A stretch of 64,000 bases of DNA from NCBI GenBank assembly GCA_947646735.1, contig CANTFK010000485.1, positions 1 to 64,000 on the forward strand, in the 5' to 3' direction. Below, in pieces: positions 10,179-21,816 of the stretch. This DNA comes from Peronospora farinosa (Eukaryota; Oomycota; Peronosporomycetes; Peronosporales; Peronosporaceae). The translations under genes were made by a program, and so were the position numbers. The stretch's first letter is position 1. Every line of letters starts with the position of its first letter. The notes below the pieces were generated by a model. The model was not told where the DNA came from and made no database searches. It saw nothing but the letters and a program-made list of their open reading frames with translations.

Positions 10179-10851
10179 CTCTTCATCGTCTGCGCGACAT
10201 TCAACACCAATACTTCCTTGTCCAACACCGTATCCAAACGTGTCCATTGGAAGAATCTCATCAATCCGTTCACCTAAATCTCCACGTCGGAAACCACAAG
10301 CCGCAACAATGATTGCGTCATAGTCATCGGCCTTGTCCAATTTCGCTAATTTCGTCTGGATATTCCCTCTCAGTGTCTTGATCTTGAAGCTTGGAAATTG
10401 GCTCCTCACCAGAGCTTCACGTCTCAATGAACTCGTGCCAATGACGCTTCCTTTGGGCAGCTCTTTAAGTGTCTTGAGACCCTTGGCTTTGTGCTTGGGA
10501 TGGATGATTGCTGCGTCCTCTGGACTCTCTCGCTTTGTAATGGCAGCCAATACAAGACCATCCGGTAGCGTCGTAGGCATGTCCTTGAGTGAATGTACAG
10601 CAAAGCTGGCAGTTTTGGCCAGCAATGCTTCTTCCAGGCTCTTGGTAAAGAGACCAGAGGTAGTGGACGTGCCCAAGTCACTTAAATGACGATCCAGTAC
10701 CTGGTCCCCCACTGTGTCCTCCTGTCCTACAACAAAATTAATACCCGAGAAGCGAGATTCAAGCATACAAATGACAGTCGTGGTCTGTGCCATGGCCAAT
10801 TGGCTCTTCCGGGACGAGAACGAAGATCGTGCGCTTACGAGTGGACGACAT
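10179..10851 (-). pseudogene. HMBS: Porphobilinogen deaminase 5' exon, copy in tandem block 1
   Basis: Domains 1 and 2 of the enzyme: SRKSQLAMAQT-type start, catalytic-Asp loop VHSLKDMPTTLPDG, TSSLRRE, LRGNIQT, and VGQGSIGVECRADDEE. A consensus donor (GTGAGA) follows at 10,178. One extra A near 10,818 relative to the 29 kb copy puts the ATG at 10,851 out of frame. The rest of the gene (domain 3) does not follow downstream, where the thioredoxin-like gene is met instead. The upstream side is cut at the tandem-duplication junction at about 10,863. So it is a non-functional 5' fragment, unless the single-base difference is a sequencing error and the missing exons lie elsewhere. Confidence 0.85.
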
Positions 10852-10855
10852 GTGG

Positions 10856-10870
10856 ACGTAGTGGAGGAGG
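10856..10870. other. Junction of the tandem duplication
   Basis: Left of this point the sequence matches the HMBS upstream region at about 29,885-29,953. Right of it the sequence matches 4,702 onwards. Both partners share a TGGA/GGAGG-like string at the joint, which fits microhomology-mediated joining. Confidence 0.7.
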
Positions 10871-11429
10871 TGTCTTCAATAAGTCTGTGTTAGACCAGGC
10901 CGTGATCTTCTTACTCTGCAGTACCAGCTTCGGGAGCAAGTGGATGGACTCGTGATCCGCGTCAAAAATATCAAAAGGAAGCTGCGACTACTCGTGCTGT
11001 GAACGGTGACCGCGACGCTGCTGTCGAAGCAACGAATGTCAAGGAAGCCGGTCAGGAGATCATTGTAATGAAGAATAAAGCTCGACACGGACTCGAAACT
11101 CAGCTGGGAGATATCAAAGGCAATGAGCACGGTCATCCAACGGCAGCTTCATGATCTTCAGTACGTACTTGGACGGTAGCTTTCAATCAACATTGCCACA
11201 AAGTAGCTTTATGGACATGATGAAGGAACCTGACGACAAAAAGGTGCGACACGCTACGGACTCGCCAAGTCTGGATAAATCGATGGCACCCGTTAAGACG
11301 TTCTATCATAAGTGCGTGATGTCGTTACACTCTGTTGCTATGAAGTCTTCTCGTTTTTGATTACAACGCTAGAAACACTTTGAATGCATGATCATGATTT
11401 CTTTCTTATCAAGACTAACTTTATACAAG

Positions 11430-11475
11430 CTTACACAATGCTGTAACTTTAAGATAAGTTATAGCATTGTGTAAG
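11430..11475. terminator. Conserved 3' hairpin, copy 2
   Basis: Same inverted repeat as 5,284-5,329, downstream of effector copy 2, with the arms kept. Confidence 0.5.
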
Positions 11476-11549
11476 TCCTCCAATAGCTACCTCGACCTCA
11501 TCACTTCAAATGTGACAGCCATACCAACATGTTGTGTACTGACGTGTAC

Positions 11550-13438
11550 TTACTTGACTGAATCGCCAGCATTCGTAAGCACATCAGCGTTGTCTACTAG
11601 GGTCGTGGTGGAGGTTCTGGTGTCATGTGGCTGATCCTCTTTCTTTGCTCCTTCCTCGATCCTGTTAGAAAATTCATGTACTTTACCTTCGTCGGTTTTA
11701 GGATGCATATAACGTCCATTCTCTAAAGCTGTCTTTAACTTCTGGTGACCGATCAACTTCTGAACTGACTCCGTCAGTTTTACAATATCTCTTTCTCTTT
11801 GCGCCTTTGTTACCATCAAAACTGGATCATCTATACCTGCGCCACCAGCGTCATCCCCATTTTCGCTGACCAAGCGAGAAATGTCACTTTCTCCACCTTG
11901 GGCCGCGTTGGCGACATCATTTGCTCCTTCACCAGCAAGTACTTTATCATTTGCACCACTCTTTCGTTGTTTCAATAATTTTTTGGCGTATTTTTTCCCG
12001 TTAATCATCTTCTGCACTAAAGCCAGCTGGGCTTTCTTCATCATCTTTTGAATACTTCTTCCTGGTTTTCCAGACACAACGACGTTATCTCTTTCGATAT
12101 TAGCAGCATTCCCATCAGCGACTACATTGTCTTTTTCTGTAATGGCATGTAAGGGATCTTGTTTCCCTGTCACTTCAGTTGTGGTCGCATCGGAGATAAC
12201 ATTCGTGTTTGTAGCATCATTTTCTCCTTTAGCAAGTGGTGGTCGAGAGTCGGCAGAATTTGTAGTTGGCAATGGCTTCGTCTTGCGATTGAATATGCTT
12301 AATGCACTGTTAATTTTGTTGTTGAGAGCTTGACGTGACTTTTTAAAAAAGGTCGGCGATTTCTTTCCAACGTTGCCTTCTTCAGTCGTAGCTGAAGCCC
12401 GCAAGCTAGCGGCATCGTTTTCTCCTTCACCAGCATGTATTTCAGCATTTTCACCACTCTTTGGTTCCACAACATTTTCTTCTGCGACTGGTTGCACTGG
12501 TTCGTGTTCCCCTGTCATTTCTTTCGTCGTTTCAGTTAAAGTGTCGGCAGAATTCGTAGTTTGCACCGGCTTCTTCTTGCGATTGAATATGCTTAATGCA
12601 CTGTTAATTTTGTTGTTGAGAGCTTGACGTGACTTTTTAAAAAAGGTCGGCGATTTCTTTCCAACGTTGCCTTCTTCAGTCGTAGCTGAAGCCCGCAAGC
12701 TAGCGGCATCGTTTTCTCCTTCACCAGCATGTATTTCAGCATTTTCACCACTCTTTGGTTCCACAACATTTTCTTCTGCGACTGGTTGCACTGGTTCGTG
12801 TTCCCCTGTCATTTCTTTCGTCGTTTCAGTTGATTTGACAACACTATCTTTTTCTGCGTCGGGACGTGCGTGCTATTTTCGGCTCAGTTGTTACGTCTTT
12901 ATTGTCAAGATGAGGTGATTCTTCTTTTCCTGTCACTTTTTGCGTATCCACTCCTTCTTTCATATCTGTCACTTTTTGAGTCTCTGACTCTTTGTTTGTG
13001 GCTAAAGGTGTTGTTGACCCTTTAGCTTTTGCGTCGTGTTTCGGGGCTCGATGTAATCTCTTGAGTTGCTGTTGAAATCTACCGTAGATCTTCTTTAGGA
13101 GAGCTATAAACTGCTTCATAGCAGACGAAGAGTAGCCTTTCATCTTCTCCAAAACGCCTATTTTCTTGGCCATAACATCGGCATTGGGCACGAGAGTTTC
13201 GGCCCCGCCTTTGATGTTTCCTAACGTCTCTGTGAGCTTTTAATCGGCCTCCCTGTGCCCCCCCCACGACTTCGCCCACTCCCCCTTTCCTTAGCTTGCG
13301 ATGGATTTCATCCGTCCGCTCGTGTTGAGAATTCGTATCCACGGTCTTGACTTGGATCAAGTCTTTTGAGCTTGCGACGATACTGTCGCAAGCGATGCAG
13401 GTGAGAGTCACGAGCAGGAGAAACAAGCTCAAGCGCAT
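11550..13438 (-). pseudogene. RxLR-type secreted effector, copy 2, two frameshifts, two internal repeats
   Basis: The start at 13,438 gives a signal peptide and RKLR as in copy 1. Here the G-run after RKLR is one base shorter than in copy 1 and keeps frame for about 15 residues, but a second difference (one extra A near 13,240) shifts the frame before the conserved MAKKIGVLEKMKGYSSS segment. A further 4-base duplication (GTGC) near 12,866 breaks the frame again. The last part (12,812 to 11,550) is open for 420 codons, contains two 98-residue units and a longer C-terminus than copy 1. Classed as a pseudogene unless the indels are assembly errors. Confidence 0.8.
12250..12835 (-). repeat. 294-bp coding tandem repeat, two units
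   Basis: Same unit as 5,926-6,810, again with an exact 294-base period (12,373 and 12,667), one unit fewer. Confidence 0.9.
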
Positions 13439-14251
13439 GGTTTGTCTGGGTCTCGTCTGATTCGGGAATGAACAACTTTGAAGTCAACGGGTTCTTGGAC
13501 TTTTCAATGGACACACGGAAATGTTACAGATGCTCGTTGAATACCATTAGGTAGAGTATTGGATTACCAGAATACTATATCAATTGTCATAGCTATCCTA
13601 CAACACGACGGTGGCTACGACTCTTTTCCTCTATTTACTTACATTTCTATGGATGCCTGGCGCTGTGACTTGTGTGCCAAGCGCTTTTCCTCCTTCGATC
13701 GATCTTCGGATCCGATTTGATACGTATCTCCTTCCCGGGAGACTTCTATTCTTTTTTCTGACAGGGACTGATCGCTTCGTCTCCTACTGTCTTTTGCTGC
13801 CAAACCTGGCATTAAACAACAACTAGGGATAGTTTTTTGTATGCTTTCTAAAGGTGTTGAAGCTATAGGTTGTATCAGGAACGATAGATGATACAGATTC
13901 ATATGCACTTGATTGATAAAGTGATGAAATGGACCCTAAAGGATAACAAGTTTGGTTGTACATTCTGTAAGAAAACTCCTATACGAGTGAAAACACGTGG
14001 CTGTTGGAATGCCATGACTTTGAGGAAAATGACTATCGGATGGGGTCGAGTCTATCTAAGTTTTGTGAAGATAATGTCAATGCATCTCCCTCCTGCTTCG
14101 CCCAACTTATACTTATAAAAGCAAGATATAATGCCAGTAGTATTATTTACCCATCATGCTATCATGCTCTGCCTAGCTGATAAAAAGCACGGATGGGACT
14201 CTTGATGTCTCATAGCTCATAAGCTCGGCTTACGTTTGATTGGACTTTGGC

Positions 14252-14869
14252 CTCTGCTTGCTATCAAGAAGGAACTCGAGGAGCTTGTCACCTTTAGTGT
14301 CGTCGAAAGTGCGTCCCATAAAGTTTCGATCGGCAACAAGTGGCAGCTGACCAAGCTCCCTGCACTCGTACTATACAAAGATCCACCCAAGGAGAACTCC
14401 TACACTGGGAAATTGTATCGAGATGCAATGAGGATACAATGTCCTGTAGACTTCGCGATGCTTGAGAATGTAAAAAAGCTCAAAAGGACATTTGAAACAA
14501 GCGATACTGATGGAATTTGTACAGGAACTTAAAGGTGACGAAACGACGTTTCTAAACTTTGAGAATTTGGTGCAACAAAAGGTTGACGACGAGGAGACGT
14601 TGGTATTGTTGATTTCAAAGCAGAAACACGCGTCCCCGATGTATCGAGCTTTGGCTGCAGAATTTAATGACCAAGAACTGAGTTTTGTGTTTTTAAACAA
14701 AGAGGAGAAAGGAACGGAGGAGATTATGAAGATGTTAGTGGTGGAGGAGCTGCCGGTTATGATGATAATGAAATCCATGATGGAGTATGAAGTGTTAAAG
14801 GCACAGAACTTGAAGACGTACAATGAATTGAAGGGTTTCGTGAAGCCTTTTACGACGCATAAGAGAAGT
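14252..14869 (+). pseudogene. Secreted thioredoxin-fold protein, copy 2, 5'-truncated and cut by Gypsy-1
   Basis: The signal peptide and first part of the domain are missing. Homology to 9,500 onwards starts at about 14,252. One base more than copy 1 in the GGACATT run near 14,490 shifts the frame. From 14,492 the frame is open (KQAILMEFVQEL to THKRS) and retains the roughly 75 residues deleted from copy 1. At 14,870 the gene is interrupted by the 5' LTR of Gypsy-1. The two copies are damaged in different places. Confidence 0.75.
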
Positions 14870-15194
14870 TGTAACCAGTGGTGGCATCAACCAGGTTAAT
14901 AGATTTTGGAGTGGTTTAACAATGGTTAATTGGTTAAACCACATGGTTCATGGGTTAACCAAGAGTTTATTCTTTAAGGATATTAAATCAGTCTAACGCC
15001 CTAATGGATGTAGGAAACAGAGATTCTAGATCAAACTTAACGCTTCTGGCATCTGTGAGTCTCTCTTGCGGAAAATTAGGGACATTGTGGTCTGGATAAG
15101 GATGACTTGGCAATACTCGGCCCCATCAGTGCTTCCTTCGCAAAACTTCATTCATCATATGTAATGCTCTAGCCTTATCAATGAAATGAACGGA

Positions 15195-16660
15195 TTAATT
15201 GTATCCTTGCTCATCAATTTGATCAAGCTCATCAAACGCGGTAGTCCAATCGTCATGGATTGTATCTTGTTCGGTATTGTCGTCGTTTACTTCATCATCA
15301 CAATCACTTTCAATGCCTTCCATATCAACTATGCCAACTTCATTGTCTCCATCATGGCTTTCAACTGTCTTTTGTTCTTCGGTGTCTATTCGCGGTAATT
15401 CTGTGGGCAAAATTATTATCGGCCGTGTAATAGACGCAGTATTGTAGGCCTTCTCGTCCATTTTGGCTACGGATCTTTTCACTTGTGCCAGATGATGTAC
15501 CTTCTTTAAATGCAGTTAATTTCGCTTTTTCGTCGCAAAATTACCAAACGCGCTGAACAGTCTTTCGCAAGTGGCTGTTTGAATCACAAATGAAAGTAGA
15601 AAGATGGCCAAACGTAATGTAAAAGGGCATGCTCGCTTTAGCACCTTCCAAAAATGTATCGGAGACAAGATCAGGAATTGAGCATCTAGTATCGCGTCCT
15701 GAACCTAATCATTCACTTTCACAGCAAAAATAGTTGAACTTCTGTGAGGTCACCGATGAACTTCTTATAGTAAAGGATAGAGTATTGAATTATCTTGCGA
15801 ATCTCAAGCTTTCTTTTCAAAACGTGCGATAATCTGGAATATATTTGCGTACTTGGGATGAAATAGAAAAGCTAGAAGGAACATTGGTTGCTCTTGTTGT
15901 TCCCATCGCTTTTCCAATAACCCTTACAATTCATCTGCGTGCTGGCTTGCTTTCGCAAATGCTTGATACAGTAAATCAAACATATTGAGGACATCCGCTA
16001 AAGAAGTCGATTTGCGTTGCATTACAAATGATGCCTTTGTCAGTGGTCCAAGTAATTGTTTAGCGTTGCACATTTGCTCAAAAAAACGTCATCGACCATC
16101 AGAGCGTTTGGAAAATCACTTACGCCACCTTACTCTGCTTGTATCATCTTTATAGCCGTGAAAATTCGTAATACACTTGCGAAAGGACTCTGTGCACTAT
16201 TCTAACAAACATCCATAATTTCTTAGCAAGCTATGTGAACATTTATATAGTTTCTTGCATCGGTCTGTCAATCTCACAAGCCATATACTTGCACTCTTGT
16301 TATAAGCCATGGTCACTGCTTTTACACGCGCCACAAGGTCCACATGTACCACCTTGAATACATCTTTCACAGTTAAATTTACTTGATGTGCATAAAATTT
16401 ATCAAAATACATTTGCGGAAAACGTAGTGCTAAAATGCACTTTGCTCTTTGTCATTGACCAGCATTGTCCGTCACCACACACGAAACCCAAATCTTTACT
16501 ACCTATCATGAACGCAGATTCAATCAGATTTGCAGTTGCTATATCGTAATGTTATCTATTTCTGTTTTTATTGCCGCTTCCATCTCCTAGCGCTTCATCA
16601 TAGGAAATTCATTTATTCAAAGTGTGGTAAAGTCGATAAAAGAATTTTGTCTAAGTCCTT
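15195..16660 (-). pseudogene. hAT transposase, decayed
   Basis: Pieces in several frames match a hAT transposase. Near 16,400-16,200 is FAHQ/NLTVKDVFKV followed by YNKSASIWLVRL. Near 15,600-15,480 is the C-terminal dimerisation region (ERLFSAFGNFATKKRN type, in shifted frames). An acidic tail lies at 15,482-15,195. Stops and shifts are frequent, so the enzyme is dead. Confidence 0.75.
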
Positions 16661-16730
16661 TTAAAATTATTCTCGATAAATCCGGAACCGAATTATCGGG
16701 ACTTTTCTCGCCAACGCTTAGATCCCTTTC

Positions 16731-16800
16731 CCATAACGGTTGGATCACTTTCCCATAACGGTTGGATCCCTTTCTCATAACGGTTAGATCCCTTTCCCCC
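16731..16800. repeat. 22-bp tandem repeat, about three units
   Basis: The unit begins GATCCCTTTCCCATAACGG and recurs every 22 bases with one or two changes. It lies within the hAT element. Confidence 0.8.
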
Positions 16801-17224
16801 GTTAAGTCACTTACTAGATTGACTTATTGGGTGTGGTGAAGTCGATCTCTATTCATGGACGATCGAATGAAAAAGTACCGTTGATTCAAGATCGTTTATT
16901 TGCTAGTTCAATGAAACCAATGAAGAAGGTATCAATGGTATCGAAGACGATGATGATATGGATTGAAACATACTTAAGGTGAAGATACATGGCATGGATA
17001 ACAATTCCGAATTATATTGGATTATCATGGAATAGATCACCGTTTGGATTATACTGGATTCCAGTATCGGTTAATCCAATTGGATGGATTAAAATTGTAC
17101 GGATTATACGTGAAGGTGGAATAGTGAAATTGCACAAAGTGTGAATCGCGACTGTGGAGAAGCGAAGGAGCAATATTTCGCAAAGTGTGGATCGCCCAAT
17201 ATTAAATGTGGTTTACACCTTGTA

Positions 17225-17690
17225 GATCGGCCGCAATCCGTCGACCGCAATCCGTCATCGCGATCCGTCTTAGAGATCCGTCATCGCGATCTGTCGACTG
17301 CGATCCGTCATCGCGATCCGTCGATTGCGATCCGTCATCGCGATCCGTCTTAGTGATCCATCTACCGCGATCCGTCATAGCGATCCGTCATAGCGATCCG
17401 TCATAGCGATCCGTCATAGCGATCCGTCATCGCGATCCGTCATAGCGATCCGTCATCGCGATCCATCGACTGCGATCCGTCATTGCGATCCGTCATTGCG
17501 ATCCGTCGACTGCGATCCGTCATAGCGATCCGTGACCGCGATTCGTCATCGCGATCCGTCATAGCAATCTGTCATAACGATCCGATGACCGCGATCTGCC
17601 ATCGAGATCCGTCATAGCAATCTGTGACCGCGAATTGCCATCGAGATCCGTCATAGCAATCTGTGACCGCGATCCGTCATAGCGATCCGA
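17225..17690. repeat. 13-bp minisatellite
   Basis: The unit CGATCCGTCATAG and variants (TCATCG, TCGACTG) repeats more than 30 times inside the hAT element. The frames across it (RDPSSRSV-type repeats) are a by-product of the period and not genes. Confidence 0.9.
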
Positions 17691-17700
17691 TATATGTGGT

Positions 17701-19080
17701 CCACACATTGAGATCTGATTTTTTTCGAAAGGGCAACACGTGGCAGTAGATCCTAGTCTACAGATAGGCATCATCGTAGTTTTTGTATGTGATTGGTTTA
17801 CATTAATTAGAGCTCGATTTTACTTCTAAGACACGCAAGCTTCTCTTCCGGGTGGGATAACTTTGGCCCCCCGACGACTCAAGAGCACCTGCGACGCTAC
17901 GACACAAGTGATATCTCTGGATTGTTTGGCTAGGGATTACAAGAATTATCAAAACAAACAACTACCCTGTGATTGGACGCAGCATAACAAGAAAAGGACA
18001 AGGTACAAGATCGCGAGACGGCTCAAGTGGTCAGAAGATAAGTATATCAGGTGGATCAAGTATCTACATTTTTGGACAAGGTGATCTCAAGAGAGATCAG
18101 GGTGACTCGGATAGAGCACCTACAAGAACCTCTTGACCTCATAAAGATTTCCGCACGGTCGACCCCCAACCTATTCCAAACACGGTTAAGTTCAGCATCG
18201 ACTCAAGTCCACCGAGAAGAGTGCTACTCGCCCTACCGACGGGTACACAAGGTGAGGAAGGAAAGTTGCGCGGAAACGGAGTACCCCCTCCAATAGTCGG
18301 TTGTCTGGGCGCCAGTGGAGAGTTGGGATCACATCAGAAATTTTGTGAACCCCGCTCCACCACAAAAGCCTGAAATATGGTCCCTAGAATATGATGTTTG
18401 GCACCATCTTCATATCCATCACAAATTAATATCCTGTAACACCTACGTCTTCAATGAGTCTTTTGATATCGGGCAACTGTTCATTCCGACTACGAATAGC
18501 AGCCTCATGGAGAAGCCTTTCACTTGAAGCTCTTCAGCTTGGCAATGCCTTGATTAGCTTGGTCGTATCGTTTCAAAAGGAATGATCGTTGACGGTCATT
18601 CAATTCACTGAAAAGATATTTCACTATCGGTAATCATTACCATTAAAAGCTGTCGCTTATCGTTTTCCTCAGTTGGCCTCATTTCACGATCTACTTATGT
18701 TTTGTACCGAATAGGTTTTCAGTTTCGTGTTCGTCAAGCCAGTATTTATATAAATTACTTTTGTTTCTCTTCCCAAGAACAGATTGTTCACTCGCTACAG
18801 TAGTTGTCCAGAGACTGAAGTAAAAGTTGAGCAGACATTTTCATTGCTTTCATCAACACTTCCTTTTGTTTGTCCTCCAGGGCATTCAATTATTCTTTGC
18901 AATTTTTCAAGTGCGTTTTTATGGTTCTTGCTCTCCCTTCACAAAACGTTTTGCCATTGGGATTACAATGCTCATAACGAACCAAATAATATTGATTCTT
19001 ATAGCTTTTCAAGTTTATCAAACAAATTTTACAGTTTTTATCGGATTGGGCATTTCCCCCCAGGTGGTTAATTGGTTGGT
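17701..19080. other. Right part of the hAT element, no recognised gene
   Basis: Short frames (for example 17,863-18,084 +, and a fragment around 18,170-18,360 with SSPPRRVLLALPTG in one frame) look like remnants of another element carried in the transposon. I cannot assign them. Confidence 0.35.
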
Positions 19081-19292
19081 GGTTGAACAGCCGATATATT
19101 TTAACCTTTTACACGGTTATAACAGGGTTTAATGGGTATTTTAAAAACGGGTTTTTACCATTTGTGCCACCACTAGTTGTAACAGGGCATATAGTTACAC
19201 GTAAACATTAAGAAATATACTTAATGTAAGGTCTAAATGTATTTATGATTACTTTTGACCTGTCACTTGAGTGCGATACACAAATGTGATCC

Positions 19293-20134
19293 TTACTTCC
19301 CAATTTGCGCCTTCGGGCAACAACGGATAGAGACGGAGACCTTCGAGATCCAGTGAACTGGTCCCCTTTTCTTGGATGGGGAGTCCCCCATAGTGGGGCC
19401 AAGGTAAAGGGGGGGTGAGGCCTTCTCCTCGCTGCGCGCGCTTTGGGAGGCAGCGTAGCTTGTGACCCGTAAGGGTAGCGGTCCGTAGGATATCCCTGGG
19501 TATTATGCCGTCGACAAAGCGTTGAGGTATCTAGCACCACGTTAGTACCTACCCTTCACGATCTAGCCCAAGCAGTCGACCCGTTCTCTGAGCGCGAATG
19601 CCGGTTTCACGGAGATAACTGCTTCGAGAGCCGCGACTAACACGTTGCGATCCAGTATCAGTTAGTTTTGTTGTGTATAGTAAGCAGCAGGCCATACGCT
19701 TTTCGTCCAGTGGTGTGTCTTGGCAACTCTGAAAACGATTGTAACCCGAGGTTGATGGGAAAAGCAGAGCAAGTCAACCTCGCGGAAGAGTCCAGGGATT
19801 ACTTTAAGGTGTCTCATTGGGACTCTATGGTGGTACAAGACTTTCTTTAAAGCTACCACTGTCCCCTGAAAAAAGTCGCTTTTAGTGCTCGAGCAGCCCA
19901 GCCATTCGGTCAAGACTGCGCACAGAAGAAAATTAACCCCGGACTTGGTCAACGGACCTACTTACGTGTCTTAAGAAGGGTGCACCTCGTGACGTCCGAT
20001 GTATCGAGCCAGCAGAATGCGAAAGCGAAGAGGGGGACAATCGCGTCATGGTAGAAGACTGAGGCGACCACTTAACCAAAGATCTTGCACATAGTTTACA
20101 CTGCCTGTAAAAAGACAATATGAGCCTTCTCTCT
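19293..20134. mobile_element. 842-bp insertion of unknown type in the 5' LTR
   Basis: The LTR string CACAAATGTGATCC (14 bases) occurs on both sides (19,279-19,292 and 20,135-20,148), so a clean insertion with a long target duplication is directly visible. The insert is GC-richer than the LTR, has no long frame and no obvious terminal inverted repeats. A target duplication of this length suits target-primed retroposition (SINE/LINE type), but no poly(A) is seen. Confidence 0.75.
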
Positions 20135-20634
20135 CACAAATGTGATCCACCCTCGTGAATGTGATATCCATTGATGGATTCACATGGGAAGGGATGACGC
20201 TAGTTGAAGCTAGGCATCGCGACGTCTCAGAAGGACGTCATTTGCAAACTTAACACTACAATTAAGCTCATGCGTCGGGATACGCTTCAAAAGAGTCGTG
20301 TATCCGATCTTTATACATATATAGCCAATCAGTAGTTAAGTTTTGTATCGGATTATAATTCATTGATTATAGATCAGTCTTGAATTTGCTACATACTGCC
20401 TACTGCGCACGAGAAGCTGAGAAAGCTCCTGCGTGACGTAAGTAGAACACTTGTCAGTAGTTCGTTGCACTCTCGCTTAAGCGAGAGGCAACTGGTGATA
20501 CGACTGTTTAAGCAGTCGACCAACCACACATACACCCTCTCACGCGAAGGTAAGACGGTCCAACTACTTCCTCGCTTGTGCTGAAGGTGTGCGCTAAGTA
20601 GCACGCGGCAACTTCGTAGAAGTGCCCATCTACA

Positions 20635-21816
20635 CTTGTTAGCACTAGTAGTCTGTGGTGGAGCGGGTTCTCAAAATTGTATGGTGAGACCCCAAATCAC
20701 TCACTGTGCCAGACTGCCGACTGTCGGAGGGGGTACCTCGATGCCGTGTATGAAACCTTCTCTCACCTTGTGTACCCTTCGGCTGGCGGGTTGCAATCTA
20801 CGGAAGACTTGGTGATGATGTACATCTGCCTTGAGGGAGGTAGACCTAGGGCCTCGAGTGGATATACTTCACTCGGTGGGCCGGTAGGTGGCCACTCGAT
20901 CGACCTTGTCGAGAGTGGACTTCGAGCCAAATTCTACAGAAGGCTTGTCGTCCCTAGCCTTTTCCTTCGTGTTTCAGGGATATCAACCACCTGACCTTTA
21001 CTTTGCTCCCAGATCGTGAGGTAAGGGAGAACGCTACCGATAGCGGGTCTTGGGGGGGGGGTGTTGCTACTCGAACGAGCTTACAGGCCAAATTTATCCT
21101 GGAACTCTATTCGCACTTGAATCTAACCGCGGAAGTGTCTTCGACGGGGGGCCAAAATATATACGTCTTCCCGGAACAGGTGGGTAGCTTAAAGCAAGTT
21201 CTTTTTGGGCGACGGAGTCGTGCCACGTATATCGCAAATTGAGTAATTTTCAATATAGTCCTTTTTTTTTGCTCCTTTACTCTATCCTTTCCTGAAGCTC
21301 TGATTCCTTGAGTCGACTGGTCTGATCCTTTTGTTAACTGGTCAGGAGTGGCTAAACCCCGAGGGGCCGAGGTCGACCGACGAGGGACCCAGGTCTACCA
21401 ACGAGAGACCGGGTCGACCAATGAGGTACCAAATCGACCTATGAGGGACCCAGGTCTACCAACGAGGGACCGGGTAGACCAATGAGGGACCGAGTCGACC
21501 AAAGAGGGACCGAATCTATCGACTAGGGACTTGGGTCTAAAAACGAGGGACCGGGTAGACCAATGAAGGGCCATGGTCAACTCTCTTCGGTACCGGCTAA
21601 CCAATACCATGATACTAATTTTTCTTTTGTGGATCCTGCAGATTGTTCTCCGCCAACGGTCGCTCCACCTCGAGGCCCCTATCTCTCTGGTCTCTCTTCA
21701 CTGATACACGGTCTACCCCGAATCCAACTGGATTTTGGGGTCTCCATATCGCGAAAACAGCACTTCACCACAAGCCTTTCCCACGACCCGTCTCTCTGAG
21801 CGTGCGTGTGGTTGAC
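20635..21816 (+). other. Gypsy-1 primer-binding site and leader
   Basis: Directly after the LTR comes CT then TGTTAGCACTAGTAGT. The related element at 34,199 has TGGTAGCACTAGTA, so this is the primer-binding site. The leader then has a segment with a long G run (21,053-21,061) and CCGGAACAGGTGGGTAG, which is also present in the leader at 52,390-52,920. Frames here are short and not convincing. Confidence 0.6.
21361..21570. repeat. About 20-bp minisatellite in the Gypsy-1 leader
   Basis: Units of the form GACCAATGAGGGACCGGGTC repeat about ten times with changes, just before gag. Confidence 0.85.

Larger units (their letters stand above)
10864..14250. repeat. Tandem copy of the block 4,702-8,200
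   Basis: Intergenic region, hairpin, effector and effector upstream sequence follow the same order and orientation as in block 1. Copy 2 then jumps from the equivalent of about 8,200 to inside the thioredoxin-like gene, deleting MRPS34. Confidence 0.85.
14876..19175. mobile_element. hAT-family DNA transposon inside the LTR
   Basis: Ends are CAGTGGTGGCA and TGCCACCACTA (10 of 11 inverted match), flanked on both sides by the 8-base duplication GTTGTAAC (14,868-14,875 and 19,176-19,183). Eight-base duplications and CA-type ends are hAT hallmarks. Subterminal GGTTAATTGGTT-like repeats occur at both ends. It carries a decayed transposase on the - strand and two tandem-repeat tracts. Confidence 0.9.
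14870..20634 (+). repeat. Gypsy-1 5' LTR, interrupted twice
   Basis: LTR sequence occupies 14,870-14,875, about 19,184-19,292 and 20,135-20,634. It aligns along its length with the 3' LTR at 28,675-29,274 and with 33,607-34,198. Confidence 0.85.

Noticed and set aside
17225..17690. CRISPR-like array
   Set aside because: The units are contiguous with no unique spacers; simple tandem repeat.
17141..17774. Frames with repeated RDPSSRSV-type sequence
   Set aside because: They are translations of the 13-base minisatellite in all frames.
19293..20134. rRNA or tRNA fragment as the origin of the 842-base insert
   Set aside because: I could not find a recognisable rRNA core string or cloverleaf; left as unknown.
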